From Dyadobacter sp. (GTDB lineage: Bacteria; Bacteroidota; Bacteroidia; Cytophagales; Spirosomataceae), in NCBI RefSeq assembly GCF_017744695.1, contig NZ_JAGIAS010000002.1:496001-560000 (forward strand): a stretch of DNA of 64,000 nucleotides, in the 5' to 3' direction. The position numbers were made by a program, and so were the translations under genes. This document shows, piece after piece, positions 24,836 through 33,732 of this stretch. The notes below the pieces were generated by a model. That model saw only the letters and a program-made list of their open reading frames with translations, did no database searches and was not told the DNA's origin. The first letter of the stretch is position 1; each line of letters starts with the position of its first letter.

Positions 24836-27800
24836 TTAGAAAGTCACATTCAAATTGGCCCCGAAGCTCTTCACGGACGGCGTCTGGAAGCTGGTAATCG
24901 TGCCTGTAAACTGGTCGAGGTCGATGTTTTTGGTATATTTTCCTGTAAAATACAGCAGGTTGCGTCCCACGAGCGAGAGGCTGGCTGCCGACGCGAAACG
25001 TGTTTTGGAAAGGAGCTTCGCAGGGAAATTATAGGTTAGGACAACTTCGCGCAGCTTTACATAGGTGCGGTTCTTGGCAGCGATATACCCCGACTGATAG
25101 TAATTCGTCGCCCAGGCCTGCCACAACACCGGTACGTTGTTTTCTGTAAACTCACGTGTATCCGAAATCACATTGCCGTCCTGGTCGGTATTCAGCTGGC
25201 CTTTCACGATCCGTTTTCCGGAGGTCATGACAGAGCCCTTGTAGTCGGCATTGTCGCGGTTTTGCCAGTCTTTTAGCCGGTATTCATTCGCCGATTCAGG
25301 CGCTGTACCGCTGCCGAACTGTTTGGTGTACATATAATTATTCACCTTTCCACCGAAACGCCCATCCACCTGGAAGCTCAGCGTAAACGACTTGTGCGTA
25401 AACGTGTTATTGATTCCCGCAGTAAACTTGTTGTCGTAATAGCCGATTTTGGAATTATAAGGATTGTAGGCGGGCATCCCGTTAGAGCCGACGATGATAT
25501 TGCCGGTTTCATCGCGCTGGAAATCTTTGATATAATAGGCATCCGCACGCTCGCCAACGTGGATATTTCCATCGCGCTGCTGCACCCCGTCGATCTTGTC
25601 GAGCCATTTGTGGTTCAGCGACCAGTTGGCCGACACATTCCAGGTAAGGTTCTCGTTCTTCACCACCGTTCCGTCCAGGCCCAGTTCAATCCCCTTGCGT
25701 ACGTAGGTGAACGCGTTGCGCTGCACACCCGACACGCCAGAGGTTACGGACGTAGGTACGCTCACGATCCCGGGGCCTTCCACATTCCGGAACACCGCTG
25801 CGTCAAAACCAAGCCTGTTATGCAGGAAACGCATTTCCAGACCAAGTTCGAGGGTTTTTACACGGGCCGCTTGCAAGTTGTCACTGTAAAGCGTGCCGGT
25901 GTAGCTCACGCCGGTGTAGGAGTTATTCCAGGGTGCAGAGCTGGTGTAGGTCGGGAGCAGTTTGTAAATATCATATTGGAAATTCTCATCCACAAAATCG
26001 CTCGCTACATTAGCGTAGGCCCCACGCACTTTCGCGAATGAAATCGCCTGGGGCAGATCGATCACCTCCGAAAGCACCGCGCTCAACGAAGCCGATGGGT
26101 AGAAATAGGTATTGTTCTTCTTCGGCATCGTGCTCGAACGATCGGCCCGGCCGGTGAGGCTCAGAAAGAGGAAGTCTTTGTAATCCATGTCCACAAAACC
26201 ATATACACTTCCTACCCAGCGCTTGGCATAGTCATTAGTCGAAGTGGAAGGCTGTACGGAGTTCGAAAGATCGTACACGCCCGGCACAAGCAGGCCTTTG
26301 GTAGTCTTACCGGTGAGCGAAGTCACCTTCACCGAGCGGAGGTTACCATACAGCGAGGCGTTCAATCCAAAGTCCGGACCGAAGCGGTCCTGGTATTTCA
26401 GTGATCCTTCGGTGTTATTCTCCCAGAATGTGTCGTAGGTTTCGGAATAGCCACCCGCCTGGTTCGGGAAGCCGAAGTTGTAAAGGTTTGATGAAATCGG
26501 GGCACGTGTGCTGCGGTTGCGGTTCCAGGTGCTCACGTTGGTACGGGCATTGAAGGTCAGCTTGTCGCTGATCTTGTAATTCATCTGCGCGAAACCGTAC
26601 ACGTCATTTTTATAGTAGGTTTTCAATGCCTCGTACGCGGTCATCCACGGGTTATCGTAAATGGTATATTCCCGGTTATACTGCTGTGCATTCTCCTTTC
26701 CGGGCTGCCAGTAGTTACGCAGATCGTTCACATCGTAATCCACACCGCCCCACACGGTAAATATGTAAATGGGGCTTGCAGGACCGTAATCGAGCGTCGG
26801 GTAGTTGGGCGAGTACTGGCGATTGTAGTTGATGCTCGCGTCGAAGCGCAGCTTTTTGCCTGCATTAATCCCTCCCGAAATGTTCACGTTCGTGCCGCCG
26901 AGCTTAGTATTCGGCATCTGGCCGCGCTGGAACGTCTGTGAAAGCGAGAGGCGGAAGTCGCCCACCTCGTTTTTACTTGAAATAGCCAGGTTATTGGTGC
27001 TCAGCAGGCCGTTCCGAAGGAAGTTGGTCAGGTTGTTCTTTCCTCTCGCAAGCCAGGGAATAGGTACCAATGCGCCCGTTGCCGGGTCTTTGGGGCTATT
27101 GTATTGGGTAATCAGCTGCCCTTCAAAACGCGGGCCCCATATGTTGTAGTCGTTATCGTTGATCCCGCCGCCGCGACCATCCTTGAATGCATATTCATAA
27201 TCGCTGCCCGGGCCGTACTCCGTCTGGTATTTAGGGATTGCATTAAAACCGGTCTGCAACTGGGTACTCGAATTGAAATCGACCGTAAAACCTTTCTTCG
27301 CGCCGCTGCCTTTTTTGGTGGTGATGATGATCGCCCCGTTCTGACCGCGGTTACCGTACAGCGCTGCTGCACTTGCTCCTTTGAGGACGGAATACGTTTC
27401 GATATCGTCCGGGCTCAGGTTCCAGGAATCGGTATTCATAGGCACACCGTCCACGACGTACAACACCCTGTCGCGGCCGCGCAAAGTCACCTGCGGGCTG
27501 GAAAGCAAATCGGGGCTCTGCGCGATGGTGAGGCCGGCCACTTTACCCGTCAGCGAGCTGATCGCATTCGGTTCCCGCGCTTTCACCATAGAGGCACCCT
27601 TTACTTCCGAAACCGAATAACCGACGGCCTTTTTCTCCTTTTTAATACCCAAAGCCGTTACGACCACCTCGTTGAGTTGCCGCTGGTCGGCGGTCATGGC
27701 CAGGTTTATCACCGTTCTGTTTCCTACCGCCATTTCCTGCGAGAGGAAACCCAGGAAAGAAAACACCAACGTATCTTTCTCACTATCAACCCTCAACACA

Positions 27801-28114
27801 TAATTCCCGGTAGCATCGGTCACAGTCCCGCGCGAGGTCCCCTTGATCAGGATATTCACCCCGACGAGCCCCTCCTTACCCGCGCCCTCGGTCACTTTAC
27901 CGTTAATGGTCCTTTCATTTTCGGTTGCGTTAATTGTCGAACGTACAAGTTTATACGTACGCTCCTTAGCAAGGTCTTTTCCCCGTAGAGGAGCGCTCGT
28001 ATGGGCGTAAGCTTCGCCCGGAAGCACTGCCGAGAGCCCCATGCACAGCGTGAGCGCAACAGACCAGCACCCGCCCGGGCGCTTCCGCTCTAAAAACGTA
28101 ATCTTTTTTTTCAT
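24836..28114 (-). CDS. SusC/RagA family TonB-linked outer membrane protein
   Basis: A 1092-residue TonB-dependent transporter. It has a long basic signal region (cleavage near AYAHT), a carboxypeptidase-D-like domain (INGKVTEGAGKEGLVGVNIL, about 68-150), a TonB box (EVVVTALG), a plug (SLTGKVAGLTIAQSP, GASAAALYGNRGQNGAIIITTKKG) and a 22-strand barrel ending in Phe. It imports a ligand bound by the SusD-like partner. No STN domain is present, so unlike the 50-54 kb homologue it does not signal through FecR. Confidence 0.96.
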   Translation of the reverse strand: MKKKITFLERKRPGGCWSVALTLCMGLSAVLPGEAYAHTSAPLRGKDLAKERTYKLVRSTINATENERTINGKVTEGAGKEGLVGVNILIKGTSRGTVTDATGNYVLRVDSEKDTLVFSFLGFLSQEMAVGNRTVINLAMTADQRQLNEVVVTALGIKKEKKAVGYSVSEVKGASMVKAREPNAISSLTGKVAGLTIAQSPDLLSSPQVTLRGRDRVLYVVDGVPMNTDSWNLSPDDIETYSVLKGASAAALYGNRGQNGAIIITTKKGSGAKKGFTVDFNSSTQLQTGFNAIPKYQTEYGPGSDYEYAFKDGRGGGINDNDYNIWGPRFEGQLITQYNSPKDPATGALVPIPWLARGKNNLTNFLRNGLLSTNNLAISSKNEVGDFRLSLSQTFQRGQMPNTKLGGTNVNISGGINAGKKLRFDASINYNRQYSPNYPTLDYGPASPIYIFTVWGGVDYDVNDLRNYWQPGKENAQQYNREYTIYDNPWMTAYEALKTYYKNDVYGFAQMNYKISDKLTFNARTNVSTWNRNRSTRAPISSNLYNFGFPNQAGGYSETYDTFWENNTEGSLKYQDRFGPDFGLNASLYGNLRSVKVTSLTGKTTKGLLVPGVYDLSNSVQPSTSTNDYAKRWVGSVYGFVDMDYKDFLFLSLTGRADRSSTMPKKNNTYFYPSASLSAVLSEVIDLPQAISFAKVRGAYANVASDFVDENFQYDIYKLLPTYTSSAPWNNSYTGVSYTGTLYSDNLQAARVKTLELGLEMRFLHNRLGFDAAVFRNVEGPGIVSVPTSVTSGVSGVQRNAFTYVRKGIELGLDGTVVKNENLTWNVSANWSLNHKWLDKIDGVQQRDGNIHVGERADAYYIKDFQRDETGNIIVGSNGMPAYNPYNSKIGYYDNKFTAGINNTFTHKSFTLSFQVDGRFGGKVNNYMYTKQFGSGTAPESANEYRLKDWQNRDNADYKGSVMTSGKRIVKGQLNTDQDGNVISDTREFTENNVPVLWQAWATNYYQSGYIAAKNRTYVKLREVVLTYNFPAKLLSKTRFASAASLSLVGRNLLYFTGKYTKNIDLDQFTGTITSFQTPSVKSFGANLNVTF

Positions 28115-28715
28115 AAGTGATTGTTAATTAGCTGGTATTTCAAAGTCAAAAGGGTTCCATCGAGGGCCAAACAGCCTTCTTGCCAATGTGCACGCGGTAA
28201 ACACGGACAAAGCCCAGCCCCGGCACCCAACAGCCGGGTACTCAGGTACCGGTCACCGGGCACAGTAGCGCCGGCTCACGGTCATCCAAAAACAAGCGTT
28301 CGCGGTTAATTCATGTACAGTCAGAATTGTGAACAAATACTAAACAGTCTTTGATTATCAATACTTCGAAATATTCTGCGGCTGAAATCTAAAAGTAAAG
28401 TATAATTAAACAATCCAAAAGCATTTTCCAATATTTATCTAAAAATTTTCCACTATGTGCTCGACCACATCTTCACAGGTTTACAAATACTCTATATTTT
28501 AATCCCACGACACAAAGATATTTCGGACTTCCCACAAATAATTTACCGTAATGTTAATTAATATTTAACTTTCAAGAGATCCTGAAACGGCGCCGGCAAT
28601 TGTCACGGGTTTTGTCTCCCGCCCGGCCCTCGATTGTTAAGTATTTGAGAACAAATCAAAACTTTTTATTTCCCTAATAATGGCTTAACACCACGGGAGC
28701 ATCTTTGCGGCACTT
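28115..28715. other. 600-base intergenic region between divergent genes
   Basis: This holds the control region of the SusC gene (minus) and the PHP gene (plus). The part beyond 28320 is AT-rich. On the minus strand TATCTTTG (28520-28513) matches the -7 consensus, but the nearest TTTG upstream is only 14 bases away and the leader would be 400 bases. No reliable promoter or hairpin could be assigned. Confidence 0.4.
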
Positions 28716-29900
28716 ATGAAGATACTCCGTATTATACTGCTCGCATTTTCCTCGTGGGTAATCTGGCTGCTGGTATCCCAGTTCTTCTTCTGCCCGCGCT
28801 ACCAGTTCAATGCCCCGATTCCTTTCGAAGGTCCCGCGCTCTACAATCCTTACGATTCGATCAGCAGCTCACGCTGGGTCAAATGCAACTTCCACGCGCA
28901 TTCGCACGCATGGGAGGGCGTGACGAACGGGCACGGAACGGCTGCCGACATCCACAATGCCTACAAAGCACTGCATTACGGTGTGCATTGCGTCTCGAAC
29001 TATCATCATATTGACACTACCCACTCTACCAATGCCAATTACCTTTCGGCGTACGAGCACGGCTATAATATCCGGAAAACGCACCAGCTGGTACTCGGGA
29101 GCGGCGAAGTACAGTGGCTGGATTACTTATTTCAGCAGACTGCCCATAACAAGCAGCATGTACTCAGCCACCTTACCAGTTCCGATAACGTGGTGATCCT
29201 CAACCACCCGGCACTCAAAAACGGCTACACTGCCGAAGATCTCGCCCAGCTCACGCATTATGATTGCATGGAGGTACTAAACCCCTCGGTAACATCCACC
29301 GGACAATGGGACGCAGCGTTATCGGCCGGCAAGCGGGTATTTATCGTAGGCGACGACGATATCCACGATGTTATTTCGGAGGACCGGCTCGGTACAAGGT
29401 GTACCTTCGTGAATGTCAGGAGCAATTCGGCACGCGAGGTAATCCATGCATTGAAAACCGGGCAGAGCTATGGAGTCATAGTCGGTGAAAACCAACACCA
29501 TGACTCTATTCCGCAATTGCAAAGCCTGACGGTACACCGTGACACGATCCGGGCCCTGATGACACAAAGAGCCAACGAAGTGACCGTCACCGGCCAGAAC
29601 GGCAAGGTACTGGCCCTGGCCCGCCACACCGACCGCATCAACTACCACATCACTCCCGAAGACCGCTACGCCCGCGTGACTTTCAGATATGCGAACGGAA
29701 CCGAGATTTTGCTGAACCCCGTGTTTTTCACTCCAAAAAGCGGGTACCAGCCGATGCCCGTTTATGAAAATTTCAATGAGACGATGTTTTTCCGGAGTAT
29801 AGGTACCTGTATTTTGGGCGGGTGGCTGCTGCTTGTGGTATGGCTGATAACCGGCCAACGACCGCAGCGCTACGGACGACGCAGGCTGTCATGGCGATAG
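28716..29900 (+). CDS. membrane-anchored PHP-domain protein
   Basis: A 394-residue protein with a hydrophobic segment at each end (residues 5-24 and about 360-380) and a PHP-type metal-binding domain between. FHAHSH (His60, His62, His64), SNYHHID, LNHPAL and VGDDDIHD supply the metal ligands in the expected order. PHP proteins hydrolyse phosphoesters or act as nucleases. Two membrane anchors around the domain place it at the inner-membrane periphery, probably outside. Its stop overlaps the start of the glycosyltransferase gene by 10 bases, so the two are translationally coupled and likely act on the same glycolipid or glycan. Confidence 0.78.
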   Translation: MKILRIILLAFSSWVIWLLVSQFFFCPRYQFNAPIPFEGPALYNPYDSISSSRWVKCNFHAHSHAWEGVTNGHGTAADIHNAYKALHYGVHCVSNYHHIDTTHSTNANYLSAYEHGYNIRKTHQLVLGSGEVQWLDYLFQQTAHNKQHVLSHLTSSDNVVILNHPALKNGYTAEDLAQLTHYDCMEVLNPSVTSTGQWDAALSAGKRVFIVGDDDIHDVISEDRLGTRCTFVNVRSNSAREVIHALKTGQSYGVIVGENQHHDSIPQLQSLTVHRDTIRALMTQRANEVTVTGQNGKVLALARHTDRINYHITPEDRYARVTFRYANGTEILLNPVFFTPKSGYQPMPVYENFNETMFFRSIGTCILGGWLLLVVWLITGQRPQRYGRRRLSWR

Positions 29901-31474
29901 AGTACATTCAAAAACACCCGCTAGCCACGCTGGTGGTCGTTTTTACGATCATCCGGCTTCTTATCGCCAACCTGATCAACCTCGGCAACGACGAAGTTTA
30001 CTACTTCACTTACGCCGTCCTGCCCGACTGGAACCATTTCGACCATCCGCCGTTGGTCGGCATTTTGATCCGCATTTTCACTTTCAATCTCCATTGTAAC
30101 CCGGAGGTATTTGTGCGAATGCCCGGCATCGTGGGCGCGGCCGTCAACACATGGCTGATCGCCCGCTGTGGTTTGCTGATCAAAAACCGGAATACCGGCC
30201 TTATCGCTGCTGTACTTTATAATACGTCGGTTTATACCTGCATTCTTTCCGGCATTTTCATTCTCCCCGATTCAGTCCAGCTCTCCTTATGGCTGGCTGC
30301 GTTGCATGCGATGCTCCGGTGTATCAAGGCGACAAGTCCTGCCGATATCCGCCGCCATCTGCTGTTGACGGGCCTTTGGATCGGGCTTGCGACGATGAGC
30401 AAAGTGCACGGCGTTTTCCTATGGGCAGGGTTTGCCGGATTTATCATTTCCGATCGTCGCGGGCTGCTCAAAAGCCCCTATTTATACGTATCCATCGCCA
30501 TTACTGCATTGCTGGCCTCACCGATCCTGTTCTGGAATTTCAGCAACGATTTCATTACCTGGCGGTTCCATAGCGAACGCGTAACGATAGGTGACAGCGG
30601 GATCAACATTAAATCATTTCTTCGCACAACCATCGGACAGCTATTATATGCCAATCCCTTCCAGGTCATCATCTTCATCCTGACCGGCAAAGCGATCGCA
30701 CGCGGGCTTACCGTGGCCGACGCCGCATCGGTGGCATTGCTCTATTGGTGCAGTCTGCCCATTATTGCGTGCACGACACTGGTTTCACTTTTTCGCGACA
30801 CTTTACCGCATTGGAGCGGGCCGGGGTTCCTCGCCTTGATGCTGACAGGGGCGGCCTGGATCGATAAATTTAGCTTTCCGGATTTCAATAATCTCCCCAA
30901 AAGACTGCTAAACGGCTCGGCAGGGCTAATTTTGGTCGTATTCACCATAGGTCCTGTTCTCATCCGATGCTATCCGGGCACGATGAGTCCCAAGCCCTTC
31001 CCAAATACGGGGGCGGGCGATGCCACGCTGGACGTTACCGGCTGGGATCAGTTATTACCGGCATTTGAAATGCTCCGCGACCAAGACATTGCCGCTGGCA
31101 AAATGAAACGCGATGCGCCGATGGTCGTGCACAAATGGTTTCCCGGCTCGCACATTTATTACCATGTCGCATACCCGCTCGGCATGCGTACGGTGGGCGT
31201 CGGGCGCCTGGACGACCTGCATCATTTTGCCTGGCTCAACCGGCGTTACGGGCAGGTCCCGGCCGGCTCGGACGCGTGGTACATCACCCCTTCCAACAAT
31301 TTCAGCGATCCCGCGGAGCAGTTTGCCGGCGATTTTGAACGATTCGAAAAGTCCGGGACGATCACCCAAAGGCGCAACGGACAAGTAGCCCGCTACTGGT
31401 TTGTTTACCGGCTTAAAAATGCGCGGCGAAATTTGGGGCGATCGCCGATCAAGGGCCTCGCGGCCCGACCATAG
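29891..31474 (+). CDS. ArnT/PMT-like membrane glycosyltransferase (GT39/GT83 type)
   Basis: A 528-residue integral membrane protein with about nine to ten helices. The start at ATG 29891 overlaps the PHP stop; the longer frame from 29822 adds no protein-like sequence. The first periplasmic loop has the catalytic Asp motif (NLGNDEVYYFTYA, then HFDHPPLVGILIRI). Such enzymes move a sugar from a polyprenyl-phosphate donor to lipid A or protein. The C-terminal 140 residues form a soluble periplasmic domain. Coupling to a PHP hydrolase suggests a surface-glycan pathway; donor and acceptor are unknown. Confidence 0.88.
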   Translation: MAIEYIQKHPLATLVVVFTIIRLLIANLINLGNDEVYYFTYAVLPDWNHFDHPPLVGILIRIFTFNLHCNPEVFVRMPGIVGAAVNTWLIARCGLLIKNRNTGLIAAVLYNTSVYTCILSGIFILPDSVQLSLWLAALHAMLRCIKATSPADIRRHLLLTGLWIGLATMSKVHGVFLWAGFAGFIISDRRGLLKSPYLYVSIAITALLASPILFWNFSNDFITWRFHSERVTIGDSGINIKSFLRTTIGQLLYANPFQVIIFILTGKAIARGLTVADAASVALLYWCSLPIIACTTLVSLFRDTLPHWSGPGFLALMLTGAAWIDKFSFPDFNNLPKRLLNGSAGLILVVFTIGPVLIRCYPGTMSPKPFPNTGAGDATLDVTGWDQLLPAFEMLRDQDIAAGKMKRDAPMVVHKWFPGSHIYYHVAYPLGMRTVGVGRLDDLHHFAWLNRRYGQVPAGSDAWYITPSNNFSDPAEQFAGDFERFEKSGTITQRRNGQVARYWFVYRLKNARRNLGRSPIKGLAARP

Positions 31475-31607
31475 ACGATAGCCCATCGACCACCGCCGGC
31501 TAACCGTGGGGCCTGATCGGCGGTCGGCGGTCAAAAAAACTGCCCCCGCATACAACCATTTCCGGATATTGCGGCCTCTTTGATACGAATACGCTAAAAA
31601 TCCCCGC

Positions 31608-32117
31608 ATGACTTCGGAAGCCGATTTGATTTCTGGTTGCCTTTTAAATGACCGAATTGCCCAACGACAGCTGTACGACCGCTACAAAAAAGCGATGTAC
31701 ACCCTCGCCTACCGCATTACAGGTGATTTCGACGATGCCAACGACGTCTTGCAGGATGCATTTCTGGATGTATTCAAGCATTTAAACCAGTTCCGCGGCG
31801 AATCGACGCTCGGCGCGTGGGTCAAACAGATCGTCGTCCGGAAATCGACGAAGAAGAAACGGGTTGTAATCTGGCAAAATGTGGACGATTATACAGGTGA
31901 AGGGGTCGACTGGGGCCAATCGGAGATCAATGCAGCGCACCTTGAAACAGCGGTTTTGTCCCTACCCGACGGCTTCCGGACCATTTTTGTGCTCGCCGAG
32001 GTAGAAGGCTACACACACCGGGAGATTGCGGCGATGCTCAACATTTCGGAAGGTACTTCGAAATCACAATTGTTTCATGCCAAAAGAAAGCTCCGCGCGA
32101 TGCTTTCGGCGAACTGA
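31608..32117 (+). CDS. ECF RNA polymerase sigma factor
   Basis: A 169-residue sigma-70 family protein with region 2 (RQLYDRYKKAMYTLAYRITGDFDDANDVLQDAFLDVFKHL) and region 4 (LPDGFRTIFVLAEVEGYTHREIAAMLNISEGTSKSQLFHAKRKL). It heads a run of genes in which the next one is probably its membrane-bound anti-sigma factor. It is not linked to FecR or SusC, so it belongs to the envelope-stress type and not the nutrient-uptake type. Confidence 0.93.
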   Translation: MTSEADLISGCLLNDRIAQRQLYDRYKKAMYTLAYRITGDFDDANDVLQDAFLDVFKHLNQFRGESTLGAWVKQIVVRKSTKKKRVVIWQNVDDYTGEGVDWGQSEINAAHLETAVLSLPDGFRTIFVLAEVEGYTHREIAAMLNISEGTSKSQLFHAKRKLRAMLSAN

Positions 32118-32128
32118 CCACGATTATC

Positions 32129-32695
32129 ATGGAAAAGAACCATATAAACCTGCAAAACGCGATCCGCCGCTTCCCGGCTTACGAACCTGGGGACGAAGTT
32201 TGGAACGCGATTGATGAAAACCTGCGGGCGCAACCACTTCGCCAGGCGCTTTCGGAAATGCCCGCCTACGAGCCGGATGACAAACTCTGGGACCTGATCG
32301 ACCGCAAAAATACACAGCAACAACGCTGGAAATGGGGATATGCGGCTGCAATGCTGCTCATGGCCGCCGGAGCAGCCTGGCTGATGCTGCCAAGGAGCGC
32401 GGCAGGCATAGCCTACTCGCAGGAGACCGTCGACCAGCGGTTGCAAATGGACGCCGAGTTGAAGACCGACCAGCAATATCACCTACTGAAAACCTATTGT
32501 GAGACGGAGACGCTGGTATGCAAGAGTACCGAGTACCGGTCGTTGCAGCAGGAATATGAACGGCTCAGCTCGGCATCGCAGCAGCTTGTGCAGGCAATCG
32601 GCGATTACAATACCGAGCCGGAGCTCCTGAGACAGTACAATGAAATTGAGAGACAAAAAACGGACATCCTGAATGCGATGGCCAAGATGATTTAA
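32129..32695 (+). CDS. probable anti-sigma factor (single-pass membrane protein)
   Basis: A 188-residue protein with one membrane helix near residues 70-87 (WGYAAAMLLMAAGAAWLML), a cytoplasmic N-terminal part and a periplasmic coiled-coil-like C-terminal part. The N-terminal part carries a duplicated motif: FPAYEPGDEVWNAIDENL and MPAYEPDDKLWDLIDRKN. No zinc-binding HxxxCxxC of classical anti-sigma factors is present. It starts 11 bases after the sigma gene, and position plus topology suggest it sequesters that sigma factor. This is inference. Confidence 0.6.
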   Translation: MEKNHINLQNAIRRFPAYEPGDEVWNAIDENLRAQPLRQALSEMPAYEPDDKLWDLIDRKNTQQQRWKWGYAAAMLLMAAGAAWLMLPRSAAGIAYSQETVDQRLQMDAELKTDQQYHLLKTYCETETLVCKSTEYRSLQQEYERLSSASQQLVQAIGDYNTEPELLRQYNEIERQKTDILNAMAKMI

Positions 32696-32706
32696 GCACC
32701 ATAACA

Positions 32707-33606
32707 ATGAAAACATATCTCAAAAATATCCGAAAATTAACCCTGCCCCTGCTGCTTGCGTGGGCGCTCGGAGGCGTGCCTGTGTATGCGCAGGGAAAAT
32801 TGCAGGTTGCCACCAAAAGAATCGAAAAGACGGTGAGTGCACCCACCGTACGGACACTGTACATCAGCGCCGAAAAAGCCGACATCGAAATCGTGACCTG
32901 GGACAATTCCGACATTGCCGTAATCATGGAACTCTCGGCCCGCCACCCGGATCGCGCCACTGCCACGCAGGACCTTTCCAAGCTGCAGTACATCGCCGAC
33001 CGTAACGGAAAGGACTACTTCCTGCGCAATTATATTGTATTAAAAGACGGGGAAAGTAAACCCGTTTCGAACCTGAAAGCGCGGTATACGATCCATTTGC
33101 CCGCATCGTGCGCCGTCGATCTCAAAAATTCGTTCGGCACCATCACCCTGCGCGGGCTGACCAATCAATTGAACCTCAAAGCGGATTTCTGCACAACTAA
33201 CCTGACTGGATTGAGCGGCAAAGGTGCCCTGCAAACGACATTCGGCGAGCTTTCGGGCAACGAACTGGCAGGGACATTCACCTTTGCGAGCGACCACACC
33301 AACGTCCGTCTGGAACAGATCGCAGGGGCCATTCGGATAGATGCCGCCTATGGCAATGTCGAAATCTTCCCGACCGTGGGCCTCACCAGTCTCGGGATCC
33401 ATTCCAAAAAGGCGGAGGTAACGCTCCTGGCCAAGAACTGGCAGCATTTCGATTACACCATCAACGGCGCGTATGCTACCATGAAGTTGCCCAACGGCTT
33501 TAAATGGAAACGCAATACTGCCGATTTCAAAGAAGCATTTTTCTCCCGCAACCAGCTCGCGAGCGTCGACATCAACGCCGAGTTTGGCAGGGTTACGATT
33601 AAATAA
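32707..33606 (+). CDS. exported DUF4097-like beta-helix protein
   Basis: A 299-residue protein with a signal peptide (cleavage near VYAQG). The mature part is a series of short repeated strands (VKADIEIVTWDNSDIAV-like, AVDLKNSFGTITLRG, LNLKADFCTTNLTGLSGKG, IRIDAAYGNVEIFPTVG), the pattern of the DUF4097 putative adhesin family. It lies 11 bases after the presumed anti-sigma gene, so it is in the same operon. In related bacteria such proteins follow ECF sigma/anti-sigma pairs; function unknown. Confidence 0.65.
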   Translation: MKTYLKNIRKLTLPLLLAWALGGVPVYAQGKLQVATKRIEKTVSAPTVRTLYISAEKADIEIVTWDNSDIAVIMELSARHPDRATATQDLSKLQYIADRNGKDYFLRNYIVLKDGESKPVSNLKARYTIHLPASCAVDLKNSFGTITLRGLTNQLNLKADFCTTNLTGLSGKGALQTTFGELSGNELAGTFTFASDHTNVRLEQIAGAIRIDAAYGNVEIFPTVGLTSLGIHSKKAEVTLLAKNWQHFDYTINGAYATMKLPNGFKWKRNTADFKEAFFSRNQLASVDINAEFGRVTIK

Positions 33607-33732
33607 ACGGGTGCTTTAACTATTAGCTATGAAGGTAAAATAGCCCTCCTCTTTGACATTTCAAAACATTGAAAAACAACCGATTATCGACAACACCTTT
33701 ACCACTTTGAACCTGACCCCAACCGCTATTTA

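Noticed and set aside
28513..28538. Possible minus-strand promoter for the SusC gene (TATCTTTG)
   Set aside because: The -7 box is exact but the TTTG is only 14 bases upstream, and the leader would be about 400 bases.
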